NCBI RefSeq assembly: GCF_000317635.1
Contig: NC_019779.1
Coordinates: forward strand, 2,604,001 to 2,668,000
Reading direction: 5' to 3'
Source of the DNA: Halothece sp. PCC 7418
Lineage (GTDB): Bacteria; Cyanobacteriota; Cyanobacteriia; Cyanobacteriales; Rubidibacteraceae
DNA: 64,000 nt
In this document: in pieces, positions 56,701-64,000 of the stretch
How the letters are laid out: each line of letters starts with the position of its first letter
Position numbering within the stretch: the stretch's first letter is position 1
The notes under the pieces: model-generated
What the model saw: only the letters and a program-made list of their open reading frames with translations
Database searches by the model: none
Told to the model about the DNA's origin: nothing
Translations under genes and position numbers: made by a program

Positions 56701-56796
56701 CAGGGCTATTTTTATTCCCCTCCCGTTACCGCCCACGCTGCAACTCAGATGTTAGATCAACATGATCGCGCTACAAGCGTAATCCGTGACCAGTGA
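53794..56796 (+). CDS. PAS-GAF-PAS-PAS-GGDEF-EAL protein, putative c-di-GMP enzyme
   Basis: The 1000 residues show an N-terminal PAS-like part (1-110), GAF (150-310), two PAS domains (315-430 and 435-560), GGDEF (565-730) and EAL (735-985). RFGGDEF (near 643) is intact but has no RxxD site before it. The EAL motif reads EVL; NLSP, ELTET, DDFGTG, KVDR and EGIET are all present, so phosphodiesterase activity is likely. The net effect on c-di-GMP is uncertain. The stop lies in CCAGTGA repeat DNA. Confidence 0.92.
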   Translation: MTQISDSESQLLRFADLQVFEHLSSPIWIYDVQQNQILWANSAARESWEVSSVKAINEGNGDSVQIEATNLIANQRQLLSEARNRVTWTMTHSEKRLRFDSLCSRIYLEGYDFTVLVEATPLLNEASNDCDAVAGVGNISDRAWNQRQLKEQTGILEAIATHQPLSQILRQLIRTLETLIPNRIGSFLLYDPKRHCLGSGEAINLPVEYLQALEGLPIGPKVGCCGTAAYLRKPVIVSNIATDPLWEEFRDLALRFHLKAAWSYPIFGENRALLGTFCCYSQKIEKPTPHDLDVTQMITHLAGLAITQDQVTKERDQKLALVEAAVDGIGIVENDCFCYLNQAHAEIFGYDSPDELVGCSWRILYSPEEAARLEQVMMPMLQQQGYWRGSAIGQRKDGTMFPQEISLTLVDEDKIICVGRDISDRAAVEQAWRESEKKYRSIFENITQGIFQVTLEGQYLNVNPFLAQLYGYDSPEDLIKNITNLAEELYVDPQRCHKLSQITLKYCTVKNFESQVYRKDGTKIWISVTQHAVYDKAGHFLFFEGVIEDITARKEAEDQLYYQAFHDGLTQLSNRTWFVQRLEGAIYAYEKGFTESCYAVFFIDLDRFKIINDSLGHITGDELLKQVADRFKSAVSDHYLIARFGGDEFALLATNINCQEDCSDIAQKLIDTCQDPFLLKGNRYFIGVSIGIAVGDLYYQTPEEVLRDADAAMYEAKAKGRGYVFFQPEIRERVLSCLLLENDLEGAIEREEFQLRYQHLVYLETNQLYGFEVLLRWIHPQRGAISPADFIPIAEQTGVIKELDAWVLKQSCRQLRQWQNQFSTAKDLVISVNLSPVELLQPNLVEQIADTLKEEGIAPHCIRLELTETAFLDNTRLDIFQQLQALGIQISIDDFGTGESSLSRLHQLPLSTIKVDRVFVQQLDQGHSGKALVQTILNLAHSLGVNTLSEGIETQQQRDTLLNLGCLLGQGYFYSPPVTAHAATQMLDQHDRATSVIRDQ

Positions 56797-56807
56797 CCAG
56801 TGACCAG

Positions 56808-56843
56808 ATAAAAAAGTAGCCCTCCAACAACAAAGTGGAGGGT
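56808..56843 (-). terminator. Terminator of the initiator tRNA gene
   Basis: On the minus strand CCCTCCA (56842-56836) and TGGAGGG (56826-56820) form a 7-bp stem with a 9-base loop, followed after CTAC by six T. It is 15 bp after the 3' end of the tRNA. Confidence 0.8.
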
Positions 56844-56857
56844 CAGCAATTGATTGA

Positions 56858-56931
<74 letters not shown>

Positions 56932-56979
56932 TCGCAATTTCTTATTATAAACATAAGATTCAAAAAGTGACAACCCCAT

Positions 56980-58137
56980 CTAAAAATTTTTGTCCAGATA
57001 CGCTGCTAAATGGCTTTGAGTGCGCTCATTTTCTGAAGGAGTCCCAATACTAATGCGGATTCCATTGGCGGTATGACGCACTAATGTTCCTTGCTGGTGT
57101 AAGGTTTTGACCAGTTGTTGCTGTTGCTGATGTTGTTCCTCTCGCGAAGCAAGATTGAGACGCAAATAAATAAAGTTCGCATCACTTTCCCACACTTGAA
57201 GACGGGAATCGGCGGAGAGAAAGTGATAGAGTTTGTCTCGTTCTTGTTGGGTTTCCGCGAGGGTTGACAGTAACTGTTCTCGGTTTTGGAGGGCGACTAA
57301 AGCTGCTGCTTGGGAAAAACTGGGTAGATTATAGGGGAGACGAATTTTTTCTAGGGCTTGGGTGAGTTGGGGATGGGCGATACAGTAACCAACCCGATGG
57401 GCTGCTAGGCGAAAGGCTTTGGAGAAGGTGCGGAGAATCGCCCAATTGGGATGTTCGGGAAGCTCGGAAACTAAGGTCTGAGCGCTAAATTCAAAGTAGG
57501 CTTCGTCAATAACAACTAAGATGTCTTCTGGGAGGCTTTTGAGCCATTCAATTTCCGCAGCACTGAGTAAGTTTCCCGTGGGGGAGTTGGGATGGACGAC
57601 AAAAATCACTTTAACACCTTGTCCAATTGCACCTGCTTGCGCGATCGCGTGATCGGCTTGTCCTCGTTTGATGGTAAAGTGGGTTTCTTCTCTAGGAATA
57701 GAAATGGCGGTGATCCCTAGGGTTTGCGCCAGAATTTTATACATGGAGAAGGTGGGTTCAGAAACCAGAATTGAGGCGTTGGTTCCGACACAGGTGGCGA
57801 TCAGAAGCGAACGAATCAACTCATCTGATCCGTTCCCCACAGAAATATAACTAGGATCGAATGGAAACGAGCTATTTTCATTGACATACTGCGCGATCGC
57901 GCTTTTTAATTCCTCATGACTGCCATCGGGGTAACGATTACTCTCAATAATGGTTTGATATTGTCGCGCTAACTGCTCTTTTTCGGCTTCAGGAAGATCA
58001 TAAGGACTCTCATTTGTATCTAGTTTATCCACCTCGGAGGGCATTGTCACATCTTCTCCATGAGAAGAGTAAGCAAGCAATTCTGCAAGATCAGGACGAA
58101 TGAATTTAAAGGCAGTCTTTGTCGAATGATTGAGCAT
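56980..58137 (-). CDS. hisC: Histidinol-phosphate aminotransferase
   Basis: The 385-residue fold type I aminotransferase has PLP lysine in TFSKAFRLAAHRVGY (near 238), LDTNESPYDLP at the start (substrate loop), and VIDEAYFEF near 212. HisC converts imidazole acetol phosphate to histidinol phosphate using glutamate. Paralogues with aromatic substrates exist, so the name is likely rather than certain. It is transcribed away from trpB. Confidence 0.9.
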   Translation of the reverse strand: MLNHSTKTAFKFIRPDLAELLAYSSHGEDVTMPSEVDKLDTNESPYDLPEAEKEQLARQYQTIIESNRYPDGSHEELKSAIAQYVNENSSFPFDPSYISVGNGSDELIRSLLIATCVGTNASILVSEPTFSMYKILAQTLGITAISIPREETHFTIKRGQADHAIAQAGAIGQGVKVIFVVHPNSPTGNLLSAAEIEWLKSLPEDILVVIDEAYFEFSAQTLVSELPEHPNWAILRTFSKAFRLAAHRVGYCIAHPQLTQALEKIRLPYNLPSFSQAAALVALQNREQLLSTLAETQQERDKLYHFLSADSRLQVWESDANFIYLRLNLASREEQHQQQQQLVKTLHQQGTLVRHTANGIRISIGTPSENERTQSHLAAYLDKNF

Positions 58138-58432
58138 GATGAAATGAGAGTTCGTTTCTGAATGAAAGTTTAGAGGAGGAGGAGATCGATCAACCGATTT
58201 TTATTTTATAGTTTCTTTATCTTTGCTGCTAGGTCTAGGGATGATTCCCATGATTAATCCCCCGATTCAGCACACTATTTTTCAAACTCTATCTTAGAAT
58301 AAGATTTGATCCGTGAACCAACGAAGTCGGCTTGCGCATAGTTGTACATTAGAAACCTCGCAGTTTGTTGATCGCGAAAGGCTTCATATTAAAATAGAGA
58401 CTGTTTGCCGTTTTGTACATAAAGAAAGCCAA

Positions 58433-59677
58433 GTGACAGTATCATCGGTTTCTCCATCGTCTCCATCCCAATATCCTGATGCGAAAGGGCGTTTTGGTCA
58501 GTTTGGCGGGAAATATGTTCCCGAAACCCTCATTTGGGCCCTCAGTGAACTGGAAACAGCCTATCATCAAATTTGTCGCGATCCAGATTTTAATCAGCAA
58601 TTAACCCAATTGTTGCAAGATTATGTGGGACGACCTAGCCCCCTCTATTTTGCCGAACGTCTCAGTGAATACTACGCTCAACCTCATGGTGTAACGCCAC
58701 AAATCTATCTGAAGCGAGAAGATTTAAACCATACAGGAGCGCACAAAATTAACAACGCGATCGCGCAAGTGCTTTTAGCTCGAAAAATGGGCAAACAGCG
58801 CATCATTGCTGAAACTGGAGCGGGTCAACATGGCGTTGCCACAGCAACCGTTTGCGCTCGTTTTGGCTTAGATTGTGTGATTTATATGGGGGTTCAAGAT
58901 ATGGAACGTCAAGCCCTCAATGTCTTTCGGATGCGCTTAATGGGAGCAAAAGTCGAACCAGTCGCAGCAGGGAATGGAACGCTGAAAGATGCGACATCAC
59001 AAGCCATCCGCGATTGGGTAACCAACGTAGAAAATACCCACTACATCCTCGGTTCGGTCGCTGGCCCCCATCCCTACCCGATGATCGTCCGTGACTTTCA
59101 CGCCATCATTGGAGAAGAAACTCGTCGTCAATGTCAGGAAAAATGGGGCGGACTCCCAGATATTCTCTTAGCCTGTATTGGTGGCGGATCGAATGCCATG
59201 GGACTCTTCTCCGATTTTGTTTCTGAGTCTTCAGTGCGTCTGATTGGTGTGGAAGCAGGGGGAGAAGGAATCAACTCGGCTCATCATGCAGCAACCCTCA
59301 CCCGTGGACAACCAGGAGTCCTTCATGGGGCGATGAGTTATCTTCTACAAGATGAAGAGGGACAAGTGACAGAAGCTCATTCCATTAGTGCAGGCTTAGA
59401 CTATCCAGGAGTTGGACCCGAACATAGTTATCTCAAAGATAGCGGTCGCGCTGAATATTACAGTGTCACTGATGCAGAAGCAGTAGAAGCCTTTCAACGG
59501 ATGTCTCGTTTAGAAGGCATTATTCCCGCTTTAGAAACGGCTCACGCCTTTGCCTACTTAGAAACCTTATGTCCCCAACTTTCTGGATCGCCTAAGATTG
59601 TGATTAACTGCTCAGGACGCGGTGATAAAGATGTGCAAACCGTCGCCAAGTATTTAGAAGAACACAGTGAATCGTGA
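58433..59677 (+). CDS. trpB: Tryptophan synthase beta chain
   Basis: TrpB joins indole and serine with [18 protein letters not shown] and [10 protein letters not shown] (PLP lysine near 107) are diagnostic, as is GGGSNA near 265. The GTG at 58433 gives 414 residues, the usual length; a longer frame from GTG 58313 adds 40 unusual residues. trpA is not adjacent. The last codons and the following gap include CAGTTACCAGTGATCAG repeat DNA. Confidence 0.95.
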   Translation: MTVSSVSPSSPSQYPDAKGRFGQFGGKYVPETLIWALSELETAYHQICRDPDFNQQLTQLLQDYVGRPSPLYFAERLSEYYAQPHGVTPQIYLKREDLNHTGAHKINNAIAQVLLARKMGKQRIIAETGAGQHGVATATVCARFGLDCVIYMGVQDMERQALNVFRMRLMGAKVEPVAAGNGTLKDATSQAIRDWVTNVENTHYILGSVAGPHPYPMIVRDFHAIIGEETRRQCQEKWGGLPDILLACIGGGSNAMGLFSDFVSESSVRLIGVEAGGEGINSAHHAATLTRGQPGVLHGAMSYLLQDEEGQVTEAHSISAGLDYPGVGPEHSYLKDSGRAEYYSVTDAEAVEAFQRMSRLEGIIPALETAHAFAYLETLCPQLSGSPKIVINCSGRGDKDVQTVAKYLEEHSES

Positions 59678-59723
59678 GCAGTTACCAGTGATCAGTGATC
59701 AAAGAATCAATAACAAAGAACGA

Positions 59724-60353
59724 ATGAACTTATCAAAATTTCAAGTTTGTGATCAGGACTTGTCCCCTGAATTATTACAACAGTATTTATCAACGCCAGC
59801 AGTGGGAGTGGATACCGAAACCATGGGTTTAAACCCGATGCGCGATCGGCTTTGTCTGGTTCAACTGTGTGATGCCGAAGATAATGTTACAATGATTCGC
59901 ATCGGAAAAGGACAACGACAAGCTGAAAATCTCTCACAATTGATGGTTGCTCCCAATGTGCAGAAAGTCTTTCACTTTGCTCGCTTTGACGTTGCTCAGA
60001 TTTACCATACTTTTGGAGTGATGACTGCTCCGATTTTTTGTACGAAAATCGCCAGTAAAATGGCGCGAACTTATACATCTAGTCATGGCTTAAAAAGTTT
60101 AGTGCAGGAACTAGAGCAAGTAGAACTTGATAAACGCTCTCAAAGCTCAGATTGGGGCAATGTTGGGAACTTATCTCCTGAACAGTTGAGTTATGCAGCC
60201 AATGATGTGCGTTATTTGATTAGCATGAAACAGAAGTTGCAGACGATGCTGGAACGAGAAGAACGATGGGAGTTAACTCAAGAGTGTTTTCAGTGTCTTC
60301 CGACTTTTGTACAGTTAGATCTCCAGCAGTTTGAAAACATCTTTGAACATTAG
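59724..60353 (+). CDS. RNase D-like 3'-5' exonuclease
   Basis: The 209-residue DEDDy exonuclease starts at ATG 59724; an earlier frame start lies in repeat DNA. GVDTETMG (near 29) gives Asp-Glu, FHFARFDVAQI gives the second Asp, and YAANDVRYL the final Tyr-x3-Asp. There is no HRDC domain, so it is the short RNase D type. It likely trims RNA 3' ends. The gene lies just after trpB but with its own gap. Confidence 0.88.
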   Translation: MNLSKFQVCDQDLSPELLQQYLSTPAVGVDTETMGLNPMRDRLCLVQLCDAEDNVTMIRIGKGQRQAENLSQLMVAPNVQKVFHFARFDVAQIYHTFGVMTAPIFCTKIASKMARTYTSSHGLKSLVQELEQVELDKRSQSSDWGNVGNLSPEQLSYAANDVRYLISMKQKLQTMLEREERWELTQECFQCLPTFVQLDLQQFENIFEH

Positions 60354-60449
60354 TCAACGACCTTGATCTCGGGGAGTGCAAACAGTTAATGACTGATTTC
60401 ATTAATCGCGCTCCCGAACTGTGGTCTGAAGACCTGAACCGCTCTCCGA

Positions 60450-62282
60450 TCAGAAAGAATAGTACCCTCGTGGAGTAATCATCCAACCTTGATAGTTTCG
60501 GGTGGTGCGATTGCCGATAATAACCACAGTTAGCATATCAATGGGATGGTTGAGCATTTCTTGTAAGGTGGTTAGGGTGACCTGTTCATCGGATCGAGAA
60601 ACGGAACGGACTAAGGCGACTGGGGTTTCAGGGGGACGAGATTGACTGAAGATGCTTTGCGCCACTTTAATATGTTCGGTACGAGTGCGCGATCGCGGAT
60701 TATATAAAGCAGTGATAAAGTCTCCTTGGGCAGCTGCGGTTAATCGTTTCTCAATCATTTCCCAAGGTGTCAACAAATCACTAAGGCTAATCGCACAAAA
60801 ATCGTGCATCAGGGGTGCGCCAACCCTTGCAGCAGCAGCTTGCATGGCGGTAATGCCAGGACAAACGGCAACTTGAGGCTGTTTCCCATCCCAGCCTTGA
60901 TTTGCCAGTTCTTCAAAAACTAATCCCCCCATGGCATAAATCCCAATATCCCCTGAGGAGACCACAGCAACTTTCAATCCCCAGTTGGCAAGGTCGATTG
61001 CTCTTTCTGCGCGTTTTTTCTCTTCAGTAATGGCATAGTTTTCAACGATTTGCCCAGGGCGTAATAAGGGTTGAATCAAATCTAAATAGAGGGAGTAACC
61101 AATGACCACATCCGCTTTTGTAATCGCTGTGCGGGCAAATGGGGTAATTTGATTTAAATCGCCAGGACCTGTGCCAATGAGATCGAGTTGTCCACTGTTA
61201 CCAATATATTCTCTTGGCGATCGCGCGATCGCGATGGTAACCGCCCCTTGTTCCGATTTCCAGATTTGTTTGGAGACTAAAAGGTCACTGCTCTTTGCTG
61301 CTTTCAATGCTGAGGCTTCGGCAACACTAGCAGTTCCCACTTCTTTTGCCACCACCGAGGAGGGATTGGGAACACTCACCTGATTTAATGTTTCTGCGGT
61401 ATAAATCTGGAGAGGATAGTTGTGGGCTGTCGCTAAGTCTAAAATCCCTGTTTCGTCTGCTTTTAAGTCGATGGTTGCTAACCCCGCGATCGCGCTGGCA
61501 GCTAAATTTTCTTTTTCTAACCCTGCTTGTAAGGCTTGTTCAATCACTGTCTGTGGCGTGCCTCGTTCGCACCCGATCCCCACCCACAAAACTCGCGGAT
61601 GCCAGACCACTTGCGGAATTTCTGGGTCTGAGGCAACATTTTGATCGCTAATCACCACTTTGGCTGGAGGATTACTCACTTCTTCCCGAAACTGAAAGGT
61701 ATGATTAGCAGGAAGATGAGTTTGCCAGAGGGGAGAACCGACGCTTTGCAGGACTTGTACAGGTTTTTGATGCGCGATCGCGCGACTGACTGCTGTCCAA
61801 TCGCCCTTTCCTCTACGCCAACCAAACGGCTGACCTAAAACATCAATTCCAGGCAATCCCAGACTGGCGGAAGCCCCCGTTAAAACTGCGTTTCCCCCTA
61901 ACTGTTGCGCCACCAAACGAGTTAAGGATTCACCACCTCCTTGATGACCCCCACAGAGACTAATTATATTCTCTCCTGCTTCATCCATGACCAAAATTGC
62001 GGGATCACTGGCTTTATCACTTAACAAGGGTGAAAGCAAGCGGACAACCGCTCCTGTTGCCATCACAAAAATGATTCCTCGATACTGTGACCAAATCTTA
62101 GCTAGATGAACACTAAGTTGATCACTATATGAAACAGCCTCCGAAGCATCTGTGTCTAAATCACTGGGCACAAATAAAGTGATTCCCTGTTGCTGACACA
62201 ACGGTTGTAAGGTTCGGACAGCGTTGGGCGTAGGCGCGATCGCGCACAGTGGAGAAAACGACTCTAACAATAATTCACTCAT
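60450..62282 (-). CDS. cobJ: CbiG-CobJ fusion: cobalt-precorrin hydrolase and C17-methyltransferase
   Basis: The 610 residues join CbiG (1-310, VMATGAVVRLLSPLLSDK and GGHQGGGESL) with the CobJ/CbiH methyltransferase (from LDLIGTGPGDLNQIT near 370, then SSGDIGIYAMGG). CbiG opens the delta-lactone and CobJ contracts the corrin ring using S-adenosylmethionine. The fused form is usual in cyanobacteria. A CobT-like gene lies 9 kb away, so both stages of cobamide synthesis are represented. Confidence 0.93.
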   Translation of the reverse strand: MSELLLESFSPLCAIAPTPNAVRTLQPLCQQQGITLFVPSDLDTDASEAVSYSDQLSVHLAKIWSQYRGIIFVMATGAVVRLLSPLLSDKASDPAILVMDEAGENIISLCGGHQGGGESLTRLVAQQLGGNAVLTGASASLGLPGIDVLGQPFGWRRGKGDWTAVSRAIAHQKPVQVLQSVGSPLWQTHLPANHTFQFREEVSNPPAKVVISDQNVASDPEIPQVVWHPRVLWVGIGCERGTPQTVIEQALQAGLEKENLAASAIAGLATIDLKADETGILDLATAHNYPLQIYTAETLNQVSVPNPSSVVAKEVGTASVAEASALKAAKSSDLLVSKQIWKSEQGAVTIAIARSPREYIGNSGQLDLIGTGPGDLNQITPFARTAITKADVVIGYSLYLDLIQPLLRPGQIVENYAITEEKKRAERAIDLANWGLKVAVVSSGDIGIYAMGGLVFEELANQGWDGKQPQVAVCPGITAMQAAAARVGAPLMHDFCAISLSDLLTPWEMIEKRLTAAAQGDFITALYNPRSRTRTEHIKVAQSIFSQSRPPETPVALVRSVSRSDEQVTLTTLQEMLNHPIDMLTVVIIGNRTTRNYQGWMITPRGYYSF

Positions 62283-62301
62283 CCCTTAAACCAATAAATA
62301 T

Positions 62302-62319
62302 CCCCGCCACCAAGCGGGG
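62302..62319 (-). terminator. Weak hairpin after rpsU
   Basis: CCCCGC pairs with GCGGGG around CACCAA between the rpsU stop and the CbiG-CobJ start; the following bases are AT-rich but no long T run is seen. Confidence 0.4.
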
Positions 62320-62344
62320 GAAATCATCATGACGACTCGCCAAG

Positions 62345-62524
62345 TTAAGCGCGAAAACGTTTTTTCCGTCGCGCTACTTCTTTCCGTTTCTTTTTCTCAA
62401 TGGGGGTTTCGTGGAAGCGAGTGCGTTTAATATCGGCAAAAATCCCTGCTTTCGAGACTTGACGCTTAAAACGACGTAATGCCGATTCTATATTTTCATT
62501 TTGACCAACGGTCACTTGGGTCAT
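62345..62524 (-). CDS. rpsU: 30S ribosomal protein S21
   Basis: The 59-residue basic protein begins [18 protein letters not shown] and ends [29 protein letters not shown] is the conserved core. A strong AAGGAGG precedes the ATG at 62522-62524. S21 helps mRNA binding to the small subunit. In cyanobacteria rpsU often follows an RRM-type RNA-binding protein gene, as it does here. Confidence 0.95.
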   Translation of the reverse strand: MTQVTVGQNENIESALRRFKRQVSKAGIFADIKRTRFHETPIEKKKRKEVARRKKRFRA

Positions 62525-62573
62525 AGATGCTATCCTCCTTTATATTAAACAGTCTGATCCATATAAAATTCTC

Positions 62574-62624
62574 CATCAACTTCAAGCACAAACGATTCGG
62601 TTGTGCTTATAGAATTTGTCGATG
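62574..62624 (-). promoter_or_regulatory. Stem-loop in the rbp-rpsU spacer
   Basis: AAGCACAA (62584-62591) pairs with TTGTGCTT (62601-62608), extended by weaker outer pairing of CATCAACTTC with GAATTTGTCGATG. It could be an attenuator, an RNase site or a leader of rpsU. Confidence 0.5.
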
Positions 62625-62747
62625 AAGACACTTGAATATTCTACAAAATCCCACGCTGATATCTAAGCAATACTTCAGCTTTCGTTCCGATCCTAGCATA
62701 GAACTTGTATGCAGGAGATTCTGGGCTTTGAAAATTCCTCCCGAGGT

Positions 62748-63020
62748 TTAAAATCGGTTTTCTCGACTTCTTCCCCCTCGATTGCGATTATTATTTTCTT
62801 GGCGTGGGCGAGCCTTATTCACTCGCAACTGGCGACCCATCCATTCTGCACCATCGAGGGCTTCAATCGCTGGGGCTTCATCAGATTCAGTTTCCATTTC
62901 TACGAAACCAAAACCGCGAACTTTTCCAGTTTCCCGATCCACTGGGATGGTCACACGCTTAACTGTACCGTATTCGGAAAAGACTTCATTAACTTCTTGC
63001 TCTGTCACTTCGTAAGGCAA
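62748..63020 (-). pseudogene. RRM RNA-binding protein gene with 5' end removed by an IS
   Basis: The remaining frame reads VGNLPYEVTEQ...RGFGFVEM (RNP1) and ends with a Gly/Arg/Asn-rich tail, as in cyanobacterial Rbp proteins. Normal Rbp proteins start with MSIYVGNL. Here the codons before VGNL are absent and the IS right end (AGTGTCAA) joins directly at 63029/63030. The only in-frame start left is TTG at 63020, after the RNP2 strand. A product without beta strand 1 would hardly fold normally, so the gene is probably inactivated. Confidence 0.75.
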
Positions 63021-63029
63021 GTTACCAAC

Positions 63030-64000
63030 TTGACACTCTCCCGCTAAACCCTTCGGGCTATAACGGGAGATTCTTTCTTCTACGATTCGACTTGCTTTGA
63101 CTGAATTGCTTCAACCAAAGTAGCGGTCAAATCTCCGAAAGCGTTTTCGCGCCTCAAGGTTAGCCGTTTCCCTCTGCCCGAAGGTACGGAGTCCGTCATT
63201 CAAAATATTGATGGCTGCGTTTTCGTCTCTGTCTAAACAACTTCCGCATTTACATTTGTGGGTTCTTGTCGATAGAGACTTTTTAACAATTGAGCCACAA
63301 TTAGAACATTTTTGACTGGTATATTTAGGATTCACAGGAATTGTTATTTTCCCAAACTTTTGTGCAAAATATTCTAACCAAACTCTAAATTGATACCAAG
63401 CAACATCATTGATTGATTTAGCTAAATTATGATTTTTGACTAAATTTTGAATTTGAAGATTCTCGTAGGCAATCAAATCGTTAGATTGACAGACGCAACG
63501 CGCAATTCTCAATGCGTGTTCTTTACGTTGCCTACTTATTTTCAAATGATGTTTAGCCAATTTTTGTCTAGCTTTTTTTCGATTATTAGAGCCTTTCTGT
63601 TTTTTAGAAAGAGAACGTTGTAACTTTTTGAGTTTTTCTTCTCCCTTTCTAAGAAAATTCAAATTAGGTTCTTTATATCCATTGCTGTCGGTATAGAAAC
63701 TTTCAATCCCAACGTCTAACCCAATTGTGTTACCCGATGGAGTAATGTTTTCTTTGACATCAATATTAATTAAAAATTGAACGTAGTACCCATCAGTACG
63801 TTTGACAATCCTAACTCTTTGAATCTCGTCAGGAGAATAGAAATGTAAATCTCTAGTTCCAATTAGTTTAATTCTACCAATCTTATTTTTATCAGTGAAT
63901 GTAATATGCTTTCTAGTATTACAATCAAGTTTCCACCCAGATTTTTTATATTCAACAGAACGATTATTCTTTTGATATTGAGGATATCCTTTTTTACCAG
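63030..64000 (-). mobile_element. IS200/IS605 family tnpB element inserted in the rbp gene, continuing beyond the window
   Basis: The right end ends with AGTGTCAA behind the hairpin CTCCCG/CGGGAG (63038-63069). tnpB follows on the minus strand. The left end is outside the window. No target duplication is expected for this family. Confidence 0.8.
63111..64000 (-). CDS. tnpB: TnpB family RNA-guided nuclease with intact zinc ribbon, 5' end outside window
   Basis: About 295 C-terminal codons are visible from the window edge. IGLDVGIESF gives the first RuvC Asp, IAYENLQI the Glu and LDRDENAAIN the last Asp. The zinc ribbon SQKCSNCG...CKCGSC lies between the last two, so this is a canonical TnpB, unlike the other copies in the window. 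The stop at 63111 is about 80 bp from the element end. Confidence 0.9.
   Translation of the reverse strand, partial: GKKGYPQYQKNNRSVEYKKSGWKLDCNTRKHITFTDKNKIGRIKLIGTRDLHFYSPDEIQRVRIVKRTDGYYVQFLINIDVKENITPSGNTIGLDVGIESFYTDSNGYKEPNLNFLRKGEEKLKKLQRSLSKKQKGSNNRKKARQKLAKHHLKISRQRKEHALRIARCVCQSNDLIAYENLQIQNLVKNHNLAKSINDVAWYQFRVWLEYFAQKFGKITIPVNPKYTSQKCSNCGSIVKKSLSTRTHKCKCGSCLDRDENAAINILNDGLRTFGQRETANLEARKRFRRFDRYFG

Noticed and set aside
62504-62520. TGACCAACGGTCA in the first codons of rpsU, as in the hairpin repeats
   Set aside because: It encodes the normal VTVGQ start of S21, lacks the following CGCAGG and hairpin, and has no flanking TGAC duplication; likely chance.

Overview
The window comes from a cyanobacterium. 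The octamer GCGATCGC (HIP1), usually in the longer form GCGATCGCGC, recurs throughout. The gene content is also cyanobacterial: narB/nrtP under an NtcA box, an RRM-type RNA-binding protein gene next to rpsU, a CbiG-CobJ fusion, a PspA/IM30 protein, CheB/CheR hybrids and several PAS/GAF/GGDEF proteins. The extended HIP1 form suggests the halotolerant Halothece/Dactylococcopsis group, but that is inference only.

Layout. 0-5.4 kb (minus): a three-subunit xanthine dehydrogenase/aldehyde oxidase-type molybdoenzyme with XdhC and a MobA/MocA-like nucleotidyltransferase cut by the window edge. 5.4-10.4 kb: a non-coding stretch with several hairpins, an ABC exporter, a 142-bp MITE with a 9-bp target duplication, and a frameshifted membrane glycosyltransferase. 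10.6-18.3 kb: a phosphoribosyltransferase, a 1895-residue kinase/ATPase/GAF protein ending in an AAA-like domain, a possible 37-residue ORF and a second AAA-like ATPase. 18.6-27.4 kb (minus): fructokinase, XPB-like helicase, PspA with a membrane partner, and ylxR-infB without nusA. 27.5-32.2 kb (minus): nitrate assimilation (nrtP, narB, nitrate reductase-associated protein) behind an NtcA-type promoter. 32.3-35.6 kb: a patchwork of relics, namely two remnants of one Phd-like antitoxin gene, a MITE, a possible RTX relic, a duplicated dnaB 5' end and a truncated tnpB. 35.6-48.9 kb: dnaB, then signalling genes (CheB/CheR-PAS, PAS, PAS-GAF-GGDEF) split by an IS200/IS605 element, a CPBP protease, a DUF4079 protein and a cellulose synthase-like glycosyltransferase. 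49-51 kb: a second IS200/IS605 element. 51-62.5 kb: CobT-like protein, amino acid decarboxylase, GGDEF-EAL protein, initiator tRNA, hisC, trpB, RNase D-like exonuclease, CbiG-CobJ and rpsU. 62.7-64 kb: an RRM gene whose start was removed by a third tnpB element that runs off the window.

How the genes work together. The molybdoenzyme subunits are translationally coupled and accompanied by their cofactor-handling proteins. Nitrate uptake and reduction form one nitrogen-controlled unit. The GGDEF and EAL proteins could make and degrade c-di-GMP near the glycan synthase, but the synthase's PilZ-like tail lacks clear binding motifs. Much of the non-coding DNA is dispersed repeats: GTAGGGTGGGCA palindromes, 28-bp GTAGAGACGTTCC palindromes, CCAGTGA/AAGAAC arrays, MITEs, and an apparently mobile 48-50 bp hairpin flanked by TGAC.

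The least ordinary observations are that small TGAC-flanked hairpin, the dnaB-antitoxin-tnpB chimera, the Rbp gene cut through its RNP2 motif, the tnpA end frameshift that removes a conserved Gln, and the giant kinase-ATPase with its AAA-like neighbour. No CRISPR array, prophage or complete new defence system was found.
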